DNA from: Pseudacidovorax sp. NFM-22
GTDB lineage: Bacteria > Pseudomonadota > Gammaproteobacteria > Burkholderiales > Burkholderiaceae_C
Direction: 5' to 3'
NCBI RefSeq assembly: GCF_021401245.1
Contig: NZ_JACBFY010000001.1
Coordinates: forward strand, 806,001 to 870,000
Length of the DNA stretch: 64,000 bases
Notes under the pieces: generated by a model
Told to the model about the DNA's origin: nothing
What the model saw: the letters and a program-made list of their open reading frames with translations, nothing else
Databases searched by the model: none
Position numbers and translations under genes: made by a program
In this document: positions 26,432 to 33,965 of the stretch, piece after piece
Position numbering within the stretch: position 1 is the first letter of the stretch
Layout: every line of letters starts with the position of its first letter

Positions 26432-27076
26432 ATGACCGACCTGCTCCCCGCCTTCCAGCGCGCGCTGGCGCAACTGCCCCTCGTCGCCATCCTGCGCGGC
26501 CTCACGCCCGCCGAGGCGCCGGCCGTGGGTCAGGCCCTCGTCGCGGCCGGCTTCGGCCTGCTGGAGGTGCCGCTGAATTCGCCCGAGCCGCTGCAGAGCA
26601 TCCGCCTGCTGCGCGAACAGTGCCCCGCCGCGCTGGTGGGCGCGGGCACGGTGCTGACGACGCAGCAGGTGCGCGAGGTGCACGCGGCGGGCGGCCAGTT
26701 GATCGTGTCGCCCTGCTTCGATGCCGCGGTGGTGCGCGAGAGCGTCGCGCTGGGCATGGTCGCGCTGCCCGGCGTGCTCACGCCCACCGAGGCCTTCGGC
26801 GCCCTGGCAGCGGGCGCCCACGCGCTCAAGCTCTTTCCGGCCGAGATGGCGTCGCCCGCCGCGGTGAAGGCATTGAAGGCGGTGCTGCCGCGCGGCACGC
26901 CGCTGCTGCCCGTGGGCGGCATCACGCCCGAGGGTATGGCCGCGTGGCATGCCGCGGGGGCGGATGGCTTCGGCATCGGCTCGGCGCTCTACAAGCCGGG
27001 CAAGGCGGCCGCGGCGGTGGGCGAGACGGCCCACGCCTTCGTAGCCGCCTGGCGCGCCTGCGCCGCCCAGGCCTGA
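26432..27076 (+). CDS. dgoA: 2-dehydro-3-deoxy-6-phosphogalactonate aldolase
   Basis: 214 residues of the KDPG/KDPGal aldolase fold. The Schiff-base lysine is Lys133 in ALKLFPAE and the active-site glutamate lies in GLLEVPLNSP (Glu45). VAILRGLTPAEAP at the N-terminus and the LNSP sequence are typical of the DgoA branch rather than Eda. Products are pyruvate and glyceraldehyde-3-phosphate. Its TGA abuts the opposing gene's stop with no intervening base. Confidence 0.93.
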   Translation: MTDLLPAFQRALAQLPLVAILRGLTPAEAPAVGQALVAAGFGLLEVPLNSPEPLQSIRLLREQCPAALVGAGTVLTTQQVREVHAAGGQLIVSPCFDAAVVRESVALGMVALPGVLTPTEAFGALAAGAHALKLFPAEMASPAAVKALKAVLPRGTPLLPVGGITPEGMAAWHAAGADGFGIGSALYKPGKAAAAVGETAHAFVAAWRACAAQA

Positions 27077-27640
27077 TCAGCCGCCGCGCGAACGCAGGAG
27101 CGACTCGGCGCGCACCAGGTCGTCCAGCGTGTCGATGTCGGTCACCACGCCGGCATCGTCCACCGCCAGTTCGCGCACCACGCCCCGGGCGCGCAGCGCC
27201 TTGAGCACGGGCGCGGCGCCCTGCTCGCCCGCCAGCGCCATCAGGGCCGGCCCGCTGGCCGCGCCGAAGCCGACGGGATGGCCGCGCTCGCCCTGAAACA
27301 CCGGCTGCGCCGCGCCGTCCTCGGTCACGGCCTCCGCCACCGTCCGAAGCGTCGCGGGCAGCACCAGCGGCAGATCCGCCGGCAGCACCAGCCAGCCCGG
27401 CGCATCGGCCGTCGCGCGGACCGCGGCGGCAATGGAATCGCCCATGCCGGGATGGCCCACGTCCTCCACATGCCATGGCAGCCCGCTCGCGCACACGGCG
27501 TCCAGCGTGCGGTCGATGACGCGGCGGCCGGCCAGCAGCGCCTGCAGCTTGTGCACCGCGCCGCCCGAGGCGCGGAAGCGCTCGCCGCGGCCGGAGGCCA
27601 GCACCAGCACGACGGGCAGGCGTTCGGGAGTCATGGTCAT
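27077..27640 (-). CDS. MobA/MocA-like nucleotidyltransferase
   Basis: 187 residues of the NTP-transferase fold: LASGRGERFRAS (a variant of LAAGxGxRfG) and LPADLPLVLPATL with the metal-binding aspartate. The later GERGHPVGFGAASGPAL is typical of MocA-type cytidylyltransferases for molybdenum cofactor. The ATG at 27640 overlaps the bestrophin stop (ATGA), so the two are coupled. The exact nucleotide and acceptor are not proved by sequence; no molybdoenzyme genes are nearby. Confidence 0.82.
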   Translation of the reverse strand: MTMTPERLPVVLVLASGRGERFRASGGAVHKLQALLAGRRVIDRTLDAVCASGLPWHVEDVGHPGMGDSIAAAVRATADAPGWLVLPADLPLVLPATLRTVAEAVTEDGAAQPVFQGERGHPVGFGAASGPALMALAGEQGAAPVLKALRARGVVRELAVDDAGVVTDIDTLDDLVRAESLLRSRGG

Positions 27641-28548
27641 GTCAAGACGTGATCGCGGGGTTGCGGTTGCGGCGGCCAGTCGGCGTCGCCGATGGATTCG
27701 CGCACCGAGGTCTCGATGCTCCAGCAGATGGCGTCGAGCGCCAGGTCGTTCGGCGCCTCGCCGAAGGGCTCCTCGATCTCCGAGCCCAGCGCCTCCAGCG
27801 CGAAGAAGGTGTAGGCGACCAGCACCACGATCACCGGCGTCATGGGCCCGATGGCGTCCACCAGCCCGAAGGGCAGCAGCAGGCAGTACAGGTAGATGGT
27901 GCGGTGGATGATGACGCTGTAGGTGAAGGGGATCGGCGTGTTGGCCAGGCGCTCGCAGCCGCCGATGGCGGCGCCGATGCGGTCCAGCGGGCCTTCCAGC
28001 GCGGGCACGATGGCGGCCTCGGTCCGGCCCTGGGCGCGCAGGTCGCGCAGCCATTCGCCGGCCATCAGCAGCAGCATGGCCGGCCGGTAGCGCGCCGCCA
28101 TCACGCGCTGGGCCTCGGCGGCCGGCAGCAGGCGCGCCAGGTCGGCGGCAGGGTCGGTACCGCGCAACTGGTGGCGCAGCGCATGCACCAGGGCGATGAG
28201 CCGTAGCGCCAGCACCCGCGCCTCGCCGCCGCCTTCGGCCAGCGTCAGCGCCTGCCGCGCGGCGGCCCGGCAGTCGATGAGCAGCGCACCCCAGAGCATG
28301 CGCGCCTCCCACCAGCGGCCATAGCTGGTGCTGTTGCGAAAGCCCAGGAAGATCGCCAGCGTCAGCCCGATCAGCGAGAAGGGCACGAAGTTCATCGGCA
28401 CCTTCCAGCGCAGCACCTGGCCGTGCAGCAGCGTCACGACCACGGCCAGCGCCAGGGTCAAGGCCAGCTGCGGCAGGATCTGCGAAAGGATGGAGCCGCG
28501 CCAGACGAAGAGCAGGCGCAGCCAGTGCGGGCGGGGGCGGACGATCAT
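27637..28548 (-). CDS. Bestrophin-like membrane channel (UPF0187)
   Basis: 303 residues. The N-terminal region ([20 protein letters not shown], then [28 protein letters not shown]) and [20 protein letters not shown] are signatures of bacterial bestrophins, pentameric anion or cation channels. About four membrane helices are visible. It precedes the MobA/MocA-like gene with an ATGA overlap. Such channels are thought to handle anion or proton balance, but the physiological ion in bacteria is unclear. Confidence 0.88.
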   Translation of the reverse strand: MIVRPRPHWLRLLFVWRGSILSQILPQLALTLALAVVVTLLHGQVLRWKVPMNFVPFSLIGLTLAIFLGFRNSTSYGRWWEARMLWGALLIDCRAAARQALTLAEGGGEARVLALRLIALVHALRHQLRGTDPAADLARLLPAAEAQRVMAARYRPAMLLLMAGEWLRDLRAQGRTEAAIVPALEGPLDRIGAAIGGCERLANTPIPFTYSVIIHRTIYLYCLLLPFGLVDAIGPMTPVIVVLVAYTFFALEALGSEIEEPFGEAPNDLALDAICWSIETSVRESIGDADWPPQPQPRDHVLT

Positions 28549-28608
28549 GGGCGGCCGATGTTAGGCCTCGTCAAGGCGCGGCCATGGCCAGCGCGGACAA
28601 TGCCCGCC

Positions 28609-29256
28609 ATGAGCGATCTGAAGACCTCCCTGGCCGACCTGCGCAAGAGCTACGAGCGGGCCGAACTCGACGAAACCCACAGCGCCTCCGACCCGCTGCT
28701 GCAGTTCGAGCGCTGGCTCGGCGAGGCCATCGCCGGCCAGGTGCCCGAGCCCAATGCCATGACCGTCGCCACCGTGGGCAGCGACCTGCGGCCCTCCACC
28801 CGCATAGTGCTGATCAAGGGCTACGACGCGCGGGGCATCGTCTGGTTCACCAACTACAACAGCCGCAAGGGCCAGGAGCTGGCCGGCAACCCCTTTGCCG
28901 CGCTGCAGTTCCACTGGGTCGAGCTGGAGCGCGTGGTGCGCATCGAGGGCCGGGTGGAGAAGGTCAGCGACGCGGAAAGCGACGCCTACTTCGCCAGCCG
29001 CCCGCTGGACTCGCGCATCGGCGCCTGGGCCAGCCCGCAGAGCCAGCCCATCGACGGCCGCGGCGTGCTGGTGGCCAATGCGGCCAAGTACAGCGCCAAG
29101 TTCCTGCTCAACCCGCCGCGCCCGCCGCACTGGGGCGGCTACCGGCTGGTGCCCGAGCGCTGGGAGTTCTGGCAGGGCCGCAAGAGCCGGCTGCATGACC
29201 GGCTCTGCTACCAGCAGGAGGGCCAGGACTGGGTCAAGACGCGGCTGGCGCCCTGA
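28609..29256 (+). CDS. pdxH: Pyridoxamine 5'-phosphate oxidase
   Basis: 215 residues, typical PdxH. FMN-binding segments ([20 protein letters not shown], then [15 protein letters not shown]) and the C-terminal [20 protein letters not shown] are conserved. The cytosolic enzyme oxidises pyridoxine- or pyridoxamine-5'-phosphate to PLP, the cofactor of Alr and the D-serine-dehydratase-like enzyme in this window. It converges with the sensor-kinase gene; both stops lie in one hairpin. Confidence 0.95.
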   Translation: MSDLKTSLADLRKSYERAELDETHSASDPLLQFERWLGEAIAGQVPEPNAMTVATVGSDLRPSTRIVLIKGYDARGIVWFTNYNSRKGQELAGNPFAALQFHWVELERVVRIEGRVEKVSDAESDAYFASRPLDSRIGAWASPQSQPIDGRGVLVANAAKYSAKFLLNPPRPPHWGGYRLVPERWEFWQGRKSRLHDRLCYQQEGQDWVKTRLAP

Positions 29257-29266
29257 GCTTCAGGGC
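29250..29266. terminator. Hairpin shared by convergent pdxH and sensor-kinase stops
   Basis: GCCCTGA-GCT-TCAGGGC is a perfect 7-bp stem with a 3-base loop. The TGA of pdxH and the TGA of the opposing kinase gene lie in the two arms. It is a compact bidirectional 3'-end signal, though it has no U-tract. Confidence 0.55.
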
Positions 29267-30612
29267 AAGCGCACGTGAAAGCCCGCGCCCCGGCCTTCCA
29301 GCCCGGGCGCCAGGCGCACCTCGCCTCCCAGCCGCTGAGCGGCCTGGCGCACGATGGCCAGGCCCAGGCCGGCACCACGGGTGAGCGGGTCGGCGCCGCG
29401 GTGGAAACGCTCGAACACCTGCCCTGACGCCTCGTCCGGAATGCCCGGCCCGTCGTCCTCCACCGAGATGCACAGCGGATGTGGGGAATTGGCCAGCGTG
29501 ACCACGATCCGCGTGCCCGGCGGCGTGTGGCCGGTGGCATTGGCCAGCAGGTTCTGCACGATGGACAGCAACGCCGCCGGCTCGACGGTGGCCATCAGCT
29601 GGTCGGGCGCGACGAGGCTCAGGTCCATGTCGCGCGCCAAGGCCGCTGGCGCCATGTCCGCCATCACCTGGCGCAGCCATTGCGCCACGTCGAGCGTCGC
29701 CGGCACGGCCGGGGGCGCATCGTCCAGCCGGGCCAGATCCAGCAGTTGTTGCGTCAGGTGCGAGGCGCGGGCGATGGCCGCTTCCAGTTGCTGTTGCGCC
29801 TCTCGCCGTTGGCCGGCGTCGGCGGCGCCGCCCAGCGCGTGGGCCTGGGTCGCGATCACGGCCATGGGCGTGCGCAGTTCGTGCGCCGCATCCTGGACGA
29901 AGGCCCGCTCGCGGTCGATGCGGGCCTTGAGCTTCATCAGCAGACCGTCCAGCGCCTCGGCCAAGGGCTGCAGCTCGGCATGCCGGGCCCGGAAGCCGAG
30001 CGGCGTCAGATCGTCCGGCGAGCGGCGCTGCAGCCGCTGCGTGAGCTGCCGCAAGGGCCTCAGGCCCAGCGCCACCGCCAGCCAGGCCGGCACCAGCACC
30101 AGCGGCAAGGCGATCAGCAGGTAGGGCAGGACGGCCCGCGTGTTGTTCGGCACCACCAGCGCCAATGTGCGCTCGGGCTCGGCGGCGTAGACGCGCCAAC
30201 GGCCGGTATCGGCGCGATAGACCCAGTAGGGCACGCCCTCCATGTCCATCGTGCCCACGCGACCGGGGGGCGCGGCAAGTGCCCGGTCGCGCAGCTGCGG
30301 CGCGCTGAAGAGCAGTCGCCCTTCCCGATCCTCCAGCCGGAAGACCAGGGTGCCGGTCGGGTTGCCGCCCAGGCGCAGATGGCCGTAGACGGTCTGCATG
30401 GCCTGCACCGTGGCGACCGCCTGCGCCTCGTCGTCGATGGCCGCCAGCGCCTCACCCAGGCCGCCGCCCAGCCGGCTCAGCGGCTGGCTCACCGCCAGCG
30501 ACTGGCGGAAGCTCAGCCACATGTAGGCCTGCAGCACCGCCAACACCAGCACGAAGGACAGCAGCACCACGAGAAAGATGCGTCGCGAAAGCGAGCGCCG
30601 CCAGATCGTCAT
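29260..30612 (-). CDS. Two-component sensor histidine kinase (QseC-like)
   Basis: 450 residues with membrane helices at about 12-33 and 163-183 flanking a periplasmic sensor region of some 130 residues. A HAMP-like linker is followed by the H-box DAAHELRTPMAVI (His244), then the N-box (LLANATGHTP), G1 (EDDGPGIPD), F-box (VFERFHRG) and G2 (GAGLGLAI). It autophosphorylates and passes phosphate to the response regulator whose stop overlaps its start (ATGA). Signal unknown. Confidence 0.93.
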   Translation of the reverse strand: MTIWRRSLSRRIFLVVLLSFVLVLAVLQAYMWLSFRQSLAVSQPLSRLGGGLGEALAAIDDEAQAVATVQAMQTVYGHLRLGGNPTGTLVFRLEDREGRLLFSAPQLRDRALAAPPGRVGTMDMEGVPYWVYRADTGRWRVYAAEPERTLALVVPNNTRAVLPYLLIALPLVLVPAWLAVALGLRPLRQLTQRLQRRSPDDLTPLGFRARHAELQPLAEALDGLLMKLKARIDRERAFVQDAAHELRTPMAVIATQAHALGGAADAGQRREAQQQLEAAIARASHLTQQLLDLARLDDAPPAVPATLDVAQWLRQVMADMAPAALARDMDLSLVAPDQLMATVEPAALLSIVQNLLANATGHTPPGTRIVVTLANSPHPLCISVEDDGPGIPDEASGQVFERFHRGADPLTRGAGLGLAIVRQAAQRLGGEVRLAPGLEGRGAGFHVRLP

Positions 30613-31271
30613 GACGCCACCAGCAGGTAGCCCACGCCACGCACAGTGCGGATGCGGTCGGCGCCGATCTTGCGCCGCAGGTTGGAGACATGGACCTCGA
30701 CCGTGGCGAAGTCCAGCGCCTCGCCCAACGGCTCCATGCGCTGGGCCAGCAGGCCCTTGGGCAGCACGGTGCCGGGCTCGCGGGCCAGCTCCAGCAGCAG
30801 GCGGAACTCGCGCGGCGACAGCTCCAGCGGCTGGCCGTCCAGCCATGCCGCATGGCCCCGCGGCTCCAGCGTCAGGCCATCGCCCAGCGTCCAGAGCTCG
30901 CTGGCCTGTCGGGCCGAGCGCCGCAGCACGGCGCGGATGCGGGAGATCAGCTCGGCCGTGGCGAAGGGCTTGACCACGAAGTCGTCGGCCCCGGCGTCGA
31001 GGCCGGCGGTGCGGTCCTCCACCGCCGAGCGTGCCGTGATGACGATCACCGGCAGTTGCTGCCCGCTGCGCCGCCAGCGCGTGAGCAGCGACTGGCCATC
31101 TCCATCGGGCAGGCTCAGGTCCAGCAGCACGCAGGCGAACTGCGCGGCGTCCAGCACCGCTGGCGCGTCGACGGCGCGGCGCAGCCATTCGCTGCTCAGG
31201 CCCTCGACCTTCAGCGCCGCCTGCAGGGCGCGGCCAAGGTCCAGGTCGTCTTCGATGAGGAGAAGGTGCAC
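30609..31271 (-). CDS. OmpR-family response regulator
   Basis: 220 residues: receiver domain with acidic pocket IEDD (6-9), phosphoacceptor Asp51 in LLDLSLPDGDG and Lys101 in VVKPFA, then an OmpR/PhoB winged helix (LELSPREFRLLLELAREPGT to TVRGVGYLL). Start is a GTG at 31271, the only start codon right before the LLLIEDD strand. Translationally coupled to the sensor kinase. It diverges from the peptidase gene by 92 bp, so that gene is a reasonable target. Confidence 0.93.
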   Translation of the reverse strand: MHLLLIEDDLDLGRALQAALKVEGLSSEWLRRAVDAPAVLDAAQFACVLLDLSLPDGDGQSLLTRWRRSGQQLPVIVITARSAVEDRTAGLDAGADDFVVKPFATAELISRIRAVLRRSARQASELWTLGDGLTLEPRGHAAWLDGQPLELSPREFRLLLELAREPGTVLPKGLLAQRMEPLGEALDFATVEVHVSNLRRKIGADRIRTVRGVGYLLVAS

Positions 31272-31363
31272 GGCGGCGATTGTGGCGGGCGCTTTCTTTG
31301 GCAAAGCCAAAGGTGCCCTCGCCACAATGCCGCGACGAGAGAGATCCCGAGGAGGAGTGTTCG

Positions 31364-33412
31364 ATGCCTTTGCCTGCCCTGCGCCGTCTTGCGGCGCTTG
31401 CCGGATCCGCGGCGCTGCTGGCCCTGGCCGGCTGCGCCACCGCGCCCAGCCACCCGGCCCTCCAGGCCGCCGCCAGCGAAGGCCGGCTGCCGCCGCTGGT
31501 GCCCATGCGCCGCTTCGTCGCCGACCTCGATTTCGCGGACGGCCACATCGTCTCGCCCGACGGCCGCCGGCTGCTCTGGCGTCAGGTGGTGGGCACCGAC
31601 ATCGGCCTGGCCGTGCGCCCCGCCCCGCCCGAGGACGGGGCCGCCGCGACACGGCGCATCCCGACCGGCACGCTGGCGCGCCCGGGTGCCTCCGGCGCCA
31701 CCTATGCCTGGCTGCCCGACAGCCGCCACATCGCCTACCAGAAGGACTTCCGAGGTGACGAGAACACGCAGTTCTTCGTGGTCGACGCCGACAACCCCGA
31801 GGCCTCGCCCTGGGCGGTGACACCCTGGCCCGGCGTGCGCTCCACCTTCGTCTCACGCGGTGCGCCGGGCAGCGCGCGCTTCTTCTTCGCCAGCAACCGG
31901 CGAGAGCGCAGCAGCATGGACCTGTACGAGGCCGACGCCGCCACCCGCACGGTGCGGGAAGTCGCCCGCAGCGACGCCGACAGCCGCGTCATCGGCTGGC
32001 TGATCGGCACCGACCACCAGCTCGCCGCGCGCTGGCGCCAGCTGGGCGACGAGGACGGCCGCGACGTGGCCGTCGAGGTGCGCCGTCCCGATGGCGAATG
32101 GCGCCGGCTGCGCACGGTGCCGGCCTTCTCCTTCTTCTCGATCCACCGCATCGATCCTGCCGCCGGCCGTCTCTGGGCCATGACCAACATGGGCCGCGAC
32201 AAGGTGGCGCTGGTCGAGCTGGACCTGTCGGCCGACCGCGAGACGGTGCTTGCCGAGCACGCCGAGGTGGACCTCGAGGGTGCCTGGTTCCCCCCTGCCG
32301 GGGGCGCGCCGTATGCCGTCTCCGCCCTGCCCGACCTGCCGCAGATGCGCTACCTGGACACCGGCATCGGCGCAGAGCTGGCACGCGCCGCCGACGAGGC
32401 CCGCGCGCGCCACTGGATCGATGCACCCGCCGTGGTCATCCGACCCACCAGTGCGGCGCAGGACAACCAGCGCATGGTGCTGCGCGCGACCACGCAGACG
32501 GAGGCGGTGGAGATGCTGCTCGACCGCACCACCGGCCGCCTCGAGCGACTGACACCGCCGCGCCGGCCCGAGCCCGGGCTGTTCTCGCCCATGACGCCCT
32601 TCGTCTTCACCGCCTCGGATGGCCTCAAGGTGCATGGCTACATCACGCAGCCCACCGGCGTGCAAGGACCGGCGCCGACCGTCGTGGCGATCCACGGCGG
32701 CCCATGGGCGCGCGACAGCTGGCAGCTTGCGGGCTACACGTTCACCCAGATGCTGGCCAACCGCGGCTATGCGGTGGTGCAGGTCAACTACCGCGGCTCG
32801 GCCGGTTACGGCAAGGCGTTCATCCGTGCGGGCGACGGCGAATACAACGGCCGGATGCAGCAGGACATCGCCGAGGCCACACAGTGGGCCATCGACCAGG
32901 GCATCGCCGACCCGAAGCGGCTGGCCGTGCTGGGTGCGAGCTTCGGCGGCTTCTCGGTGCTCGCCCAACTGATCCAGAAGCGGCAGGACTGGCGCTGCGG
33001 CGTCGACATGGTCGGCGTGGCCAACTGGCCGCGGGTGATCGAGAACTGGCCGCCCTTCTGGCGCAACCGCCACTACTTCGCACGCACCTTCGGCGACGTG
33101 AACGACCCGGCGCAGCGCGCCCGCATGCTCGCCAATTCGCCCATCACGCAGATCGACCGCATCGACGTGCCGCTGCTGGTGGTGCATGGCGACAACGACG
33201 TGCGGGTGCTGCGGCAGGACTCGGACGAGGTGGTCGATGCGCTGCGGGCGCTGGGCCGTCCGGTGACGCACCTGCGCTTCGCCAACGAAGGCCACCAGGT
33301 GCGCCACTGGCGCAACCGCCTGGCCATGTGGCGCGCCACCGAGGACATGCTGGCCAGTTGCCTGGGGGGCCGCAGCGCAGGCTTCGACCTCTTTGAGCTG
33401 ATGCCGCGCTGA
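31364..33412 (+). CDS. S9-family prolyl oligopeptidase-like lipoprotein
   Basis: 682 residues. The signal peptide ends in a lipobox (LALAGC, Cys24). A beta-propeller region with WLPDSRHIAYQKDFRGDENT-type blades is followed by an alpha/beta-hydrolase domain. The catalytic triad is Ser526 (GASFGG), Asp612 (HGDNDVRV) and His644 (EGHQV). The nucleophile elbow is GASFGG rather than the common GGSYGG. GAGGAGG precedes the ATG. It probably trims oligopeptides in the periplasm, attached to a membrane. Confidence 0.9.
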   Translation: MPLPALRRLAALAGSAALLALAGCATAPSHPALQAAASEGRLPPLVPMRRFVADLDFADGHIVSPDGRRLLWRQVVGTDIGLAVRPAPPEDGAAATRRIPTGTLARPGASGATYAWLPDSRHIAYQKDFRGDENTQFFVVDADNPEASPWAVTPWPGVRSTFVSRGAPGSARFFFASNRRERSSMDLYEADAATRTVREVARSDADSRVIGWLIGTDHQLAARWRQLGDEDGRDVAVEVRRPDGEWRRLRTVPAFSFFSIHRIDPAAGRLWAMTNMGRDKVALVELDLSADRETVLAEHAEVDLEGAWFPPAGGAPYAVSALPDLPQMRYLDTGIGAELARAADEARARHWIDAPAVVIRPTSAAQDNQRMVLRATTQTEAVEMLLDRTTGRLERLTPPRRPEPGLFSPMTPFVFTASDGLKVHGYITQPTGVQGPAPTVVAIHGGPWARDSWQLAGYTFTQMLANRGYAVVQVNYRGSAGYGKAFIRAGDGEYNGRMQQDIAEATQWAIDQGIADPKRLAVLGASFGGFSVLAQLIQKRQDWRCGVDMVGVANWPRVIENWPPFWRNRHYFARTFGDVNDPAQRARMLANSPITQIDRIDVPLLVVHGDNDVRVLRQDSDEVVDALRALGRPVTHLRFANEGHQVRHWRNRLAMWRATEDMLASCLGGRSAGFDLFELMPR

Positions 33413-33435
33413 AGGCGCCCGTTACGCCGGCGCCT
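33413..33435. terminator. Hairpin between convergent peptidase and DUF4019 genes
   Basis: AGGCGCC (33413-33419) pairs perfectly with GGCGCCT (33429-33435) across a 9-base loop, right after the peptidase stop and touching the stop of the opposing gene. No U-tract. Confidence 0.45.
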
Positions 33436-33965
33436 CAGTGCCGCGCTGCCGCCGGAGCGCCGTGGATCACGTAGCCGGTCACCTTCCACGCCCCATCGGG
33501 CTCCAGGCGGTAGGACACCAATTCCTCGATGGCCGTGCCGGCCGAGTCCCTGGAGGCCAGCACCACGCTCAGGTAGCGCCCGCTCGGCGCGCCGGAGGAC
33601 TTGTTCATGTCGATGACGGCCATGTTGACGAACTGCCGCTGGCCGATCTTGCGGTAGACGGCGCGGCGGGCCTTGATGTCCCGCACGAAGCGATCCCGGG
33701 CGATCTGCTTCTTGATCGCGGGCGAGGCGTTGTCCCAGATGACCTCGACGCGGCCGGTGTCCACCAGCTGCGCGATGCGCAGGGAGCGCGCGACGATGGC
33801 CGCGCGGTCGACCTTGGGCTGCGGCGCCTGGGCCATCGCGGCCCCGGGCGCCAGGCAGAGCACCAGCAGGGCCAGCAGTCCGCAAAGCAGGGCCTGCCAG
33901 GCGGCCGTCGGAAAAGAAGGATGGGGTCGGTCGTGCAGAACCATCGGCGTCGGCATCCCGCTCAC
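33435..33965 (-). CDS. DUF4019-like secreted protein
   Basis: 176 residues. The N-terminal hydrophobic segment (ALLCGLLALLVLCLAPGAAM AQA) is a signal peptide. The mature part, with VDTGRVEVIWDNASPAIKKQ IARDRFVRDI and a late VSYRLEPDGAWKVTGYVI, fits DUF4019, a small fold often found with surface or envelope genes. The GTG start overlaps the stop of the trimeric autotransporter (GTGA), so the two are co-translated and the protein may help its assembly. That role is inferred. Confidence 0.7.
   Translation of the reverse strand: MSGMPTPMVLHDRPHPSFPTAAWQALLCGLLALLVLCLAPGAAMAQAPQPKVDRAAIVARSLRIAQLVDTGRVEVIWDNASPAIKKQIARDRFVRDIKARRAVYRKIGQRQFVNMAVIDMNKSSGAPSGRYLSVVLASRDSAGTAIEELVSYRLEPDGAWKVTGYVIHGAPAAARH

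Noticed and set aside
23992..27204. 1070-residue open frame on the plus strand
   Set aside because: It overlaps the D-serine-dehydratase-like gene in antisense and dgoK/dgoA in another frame, and has no recognisable domain.
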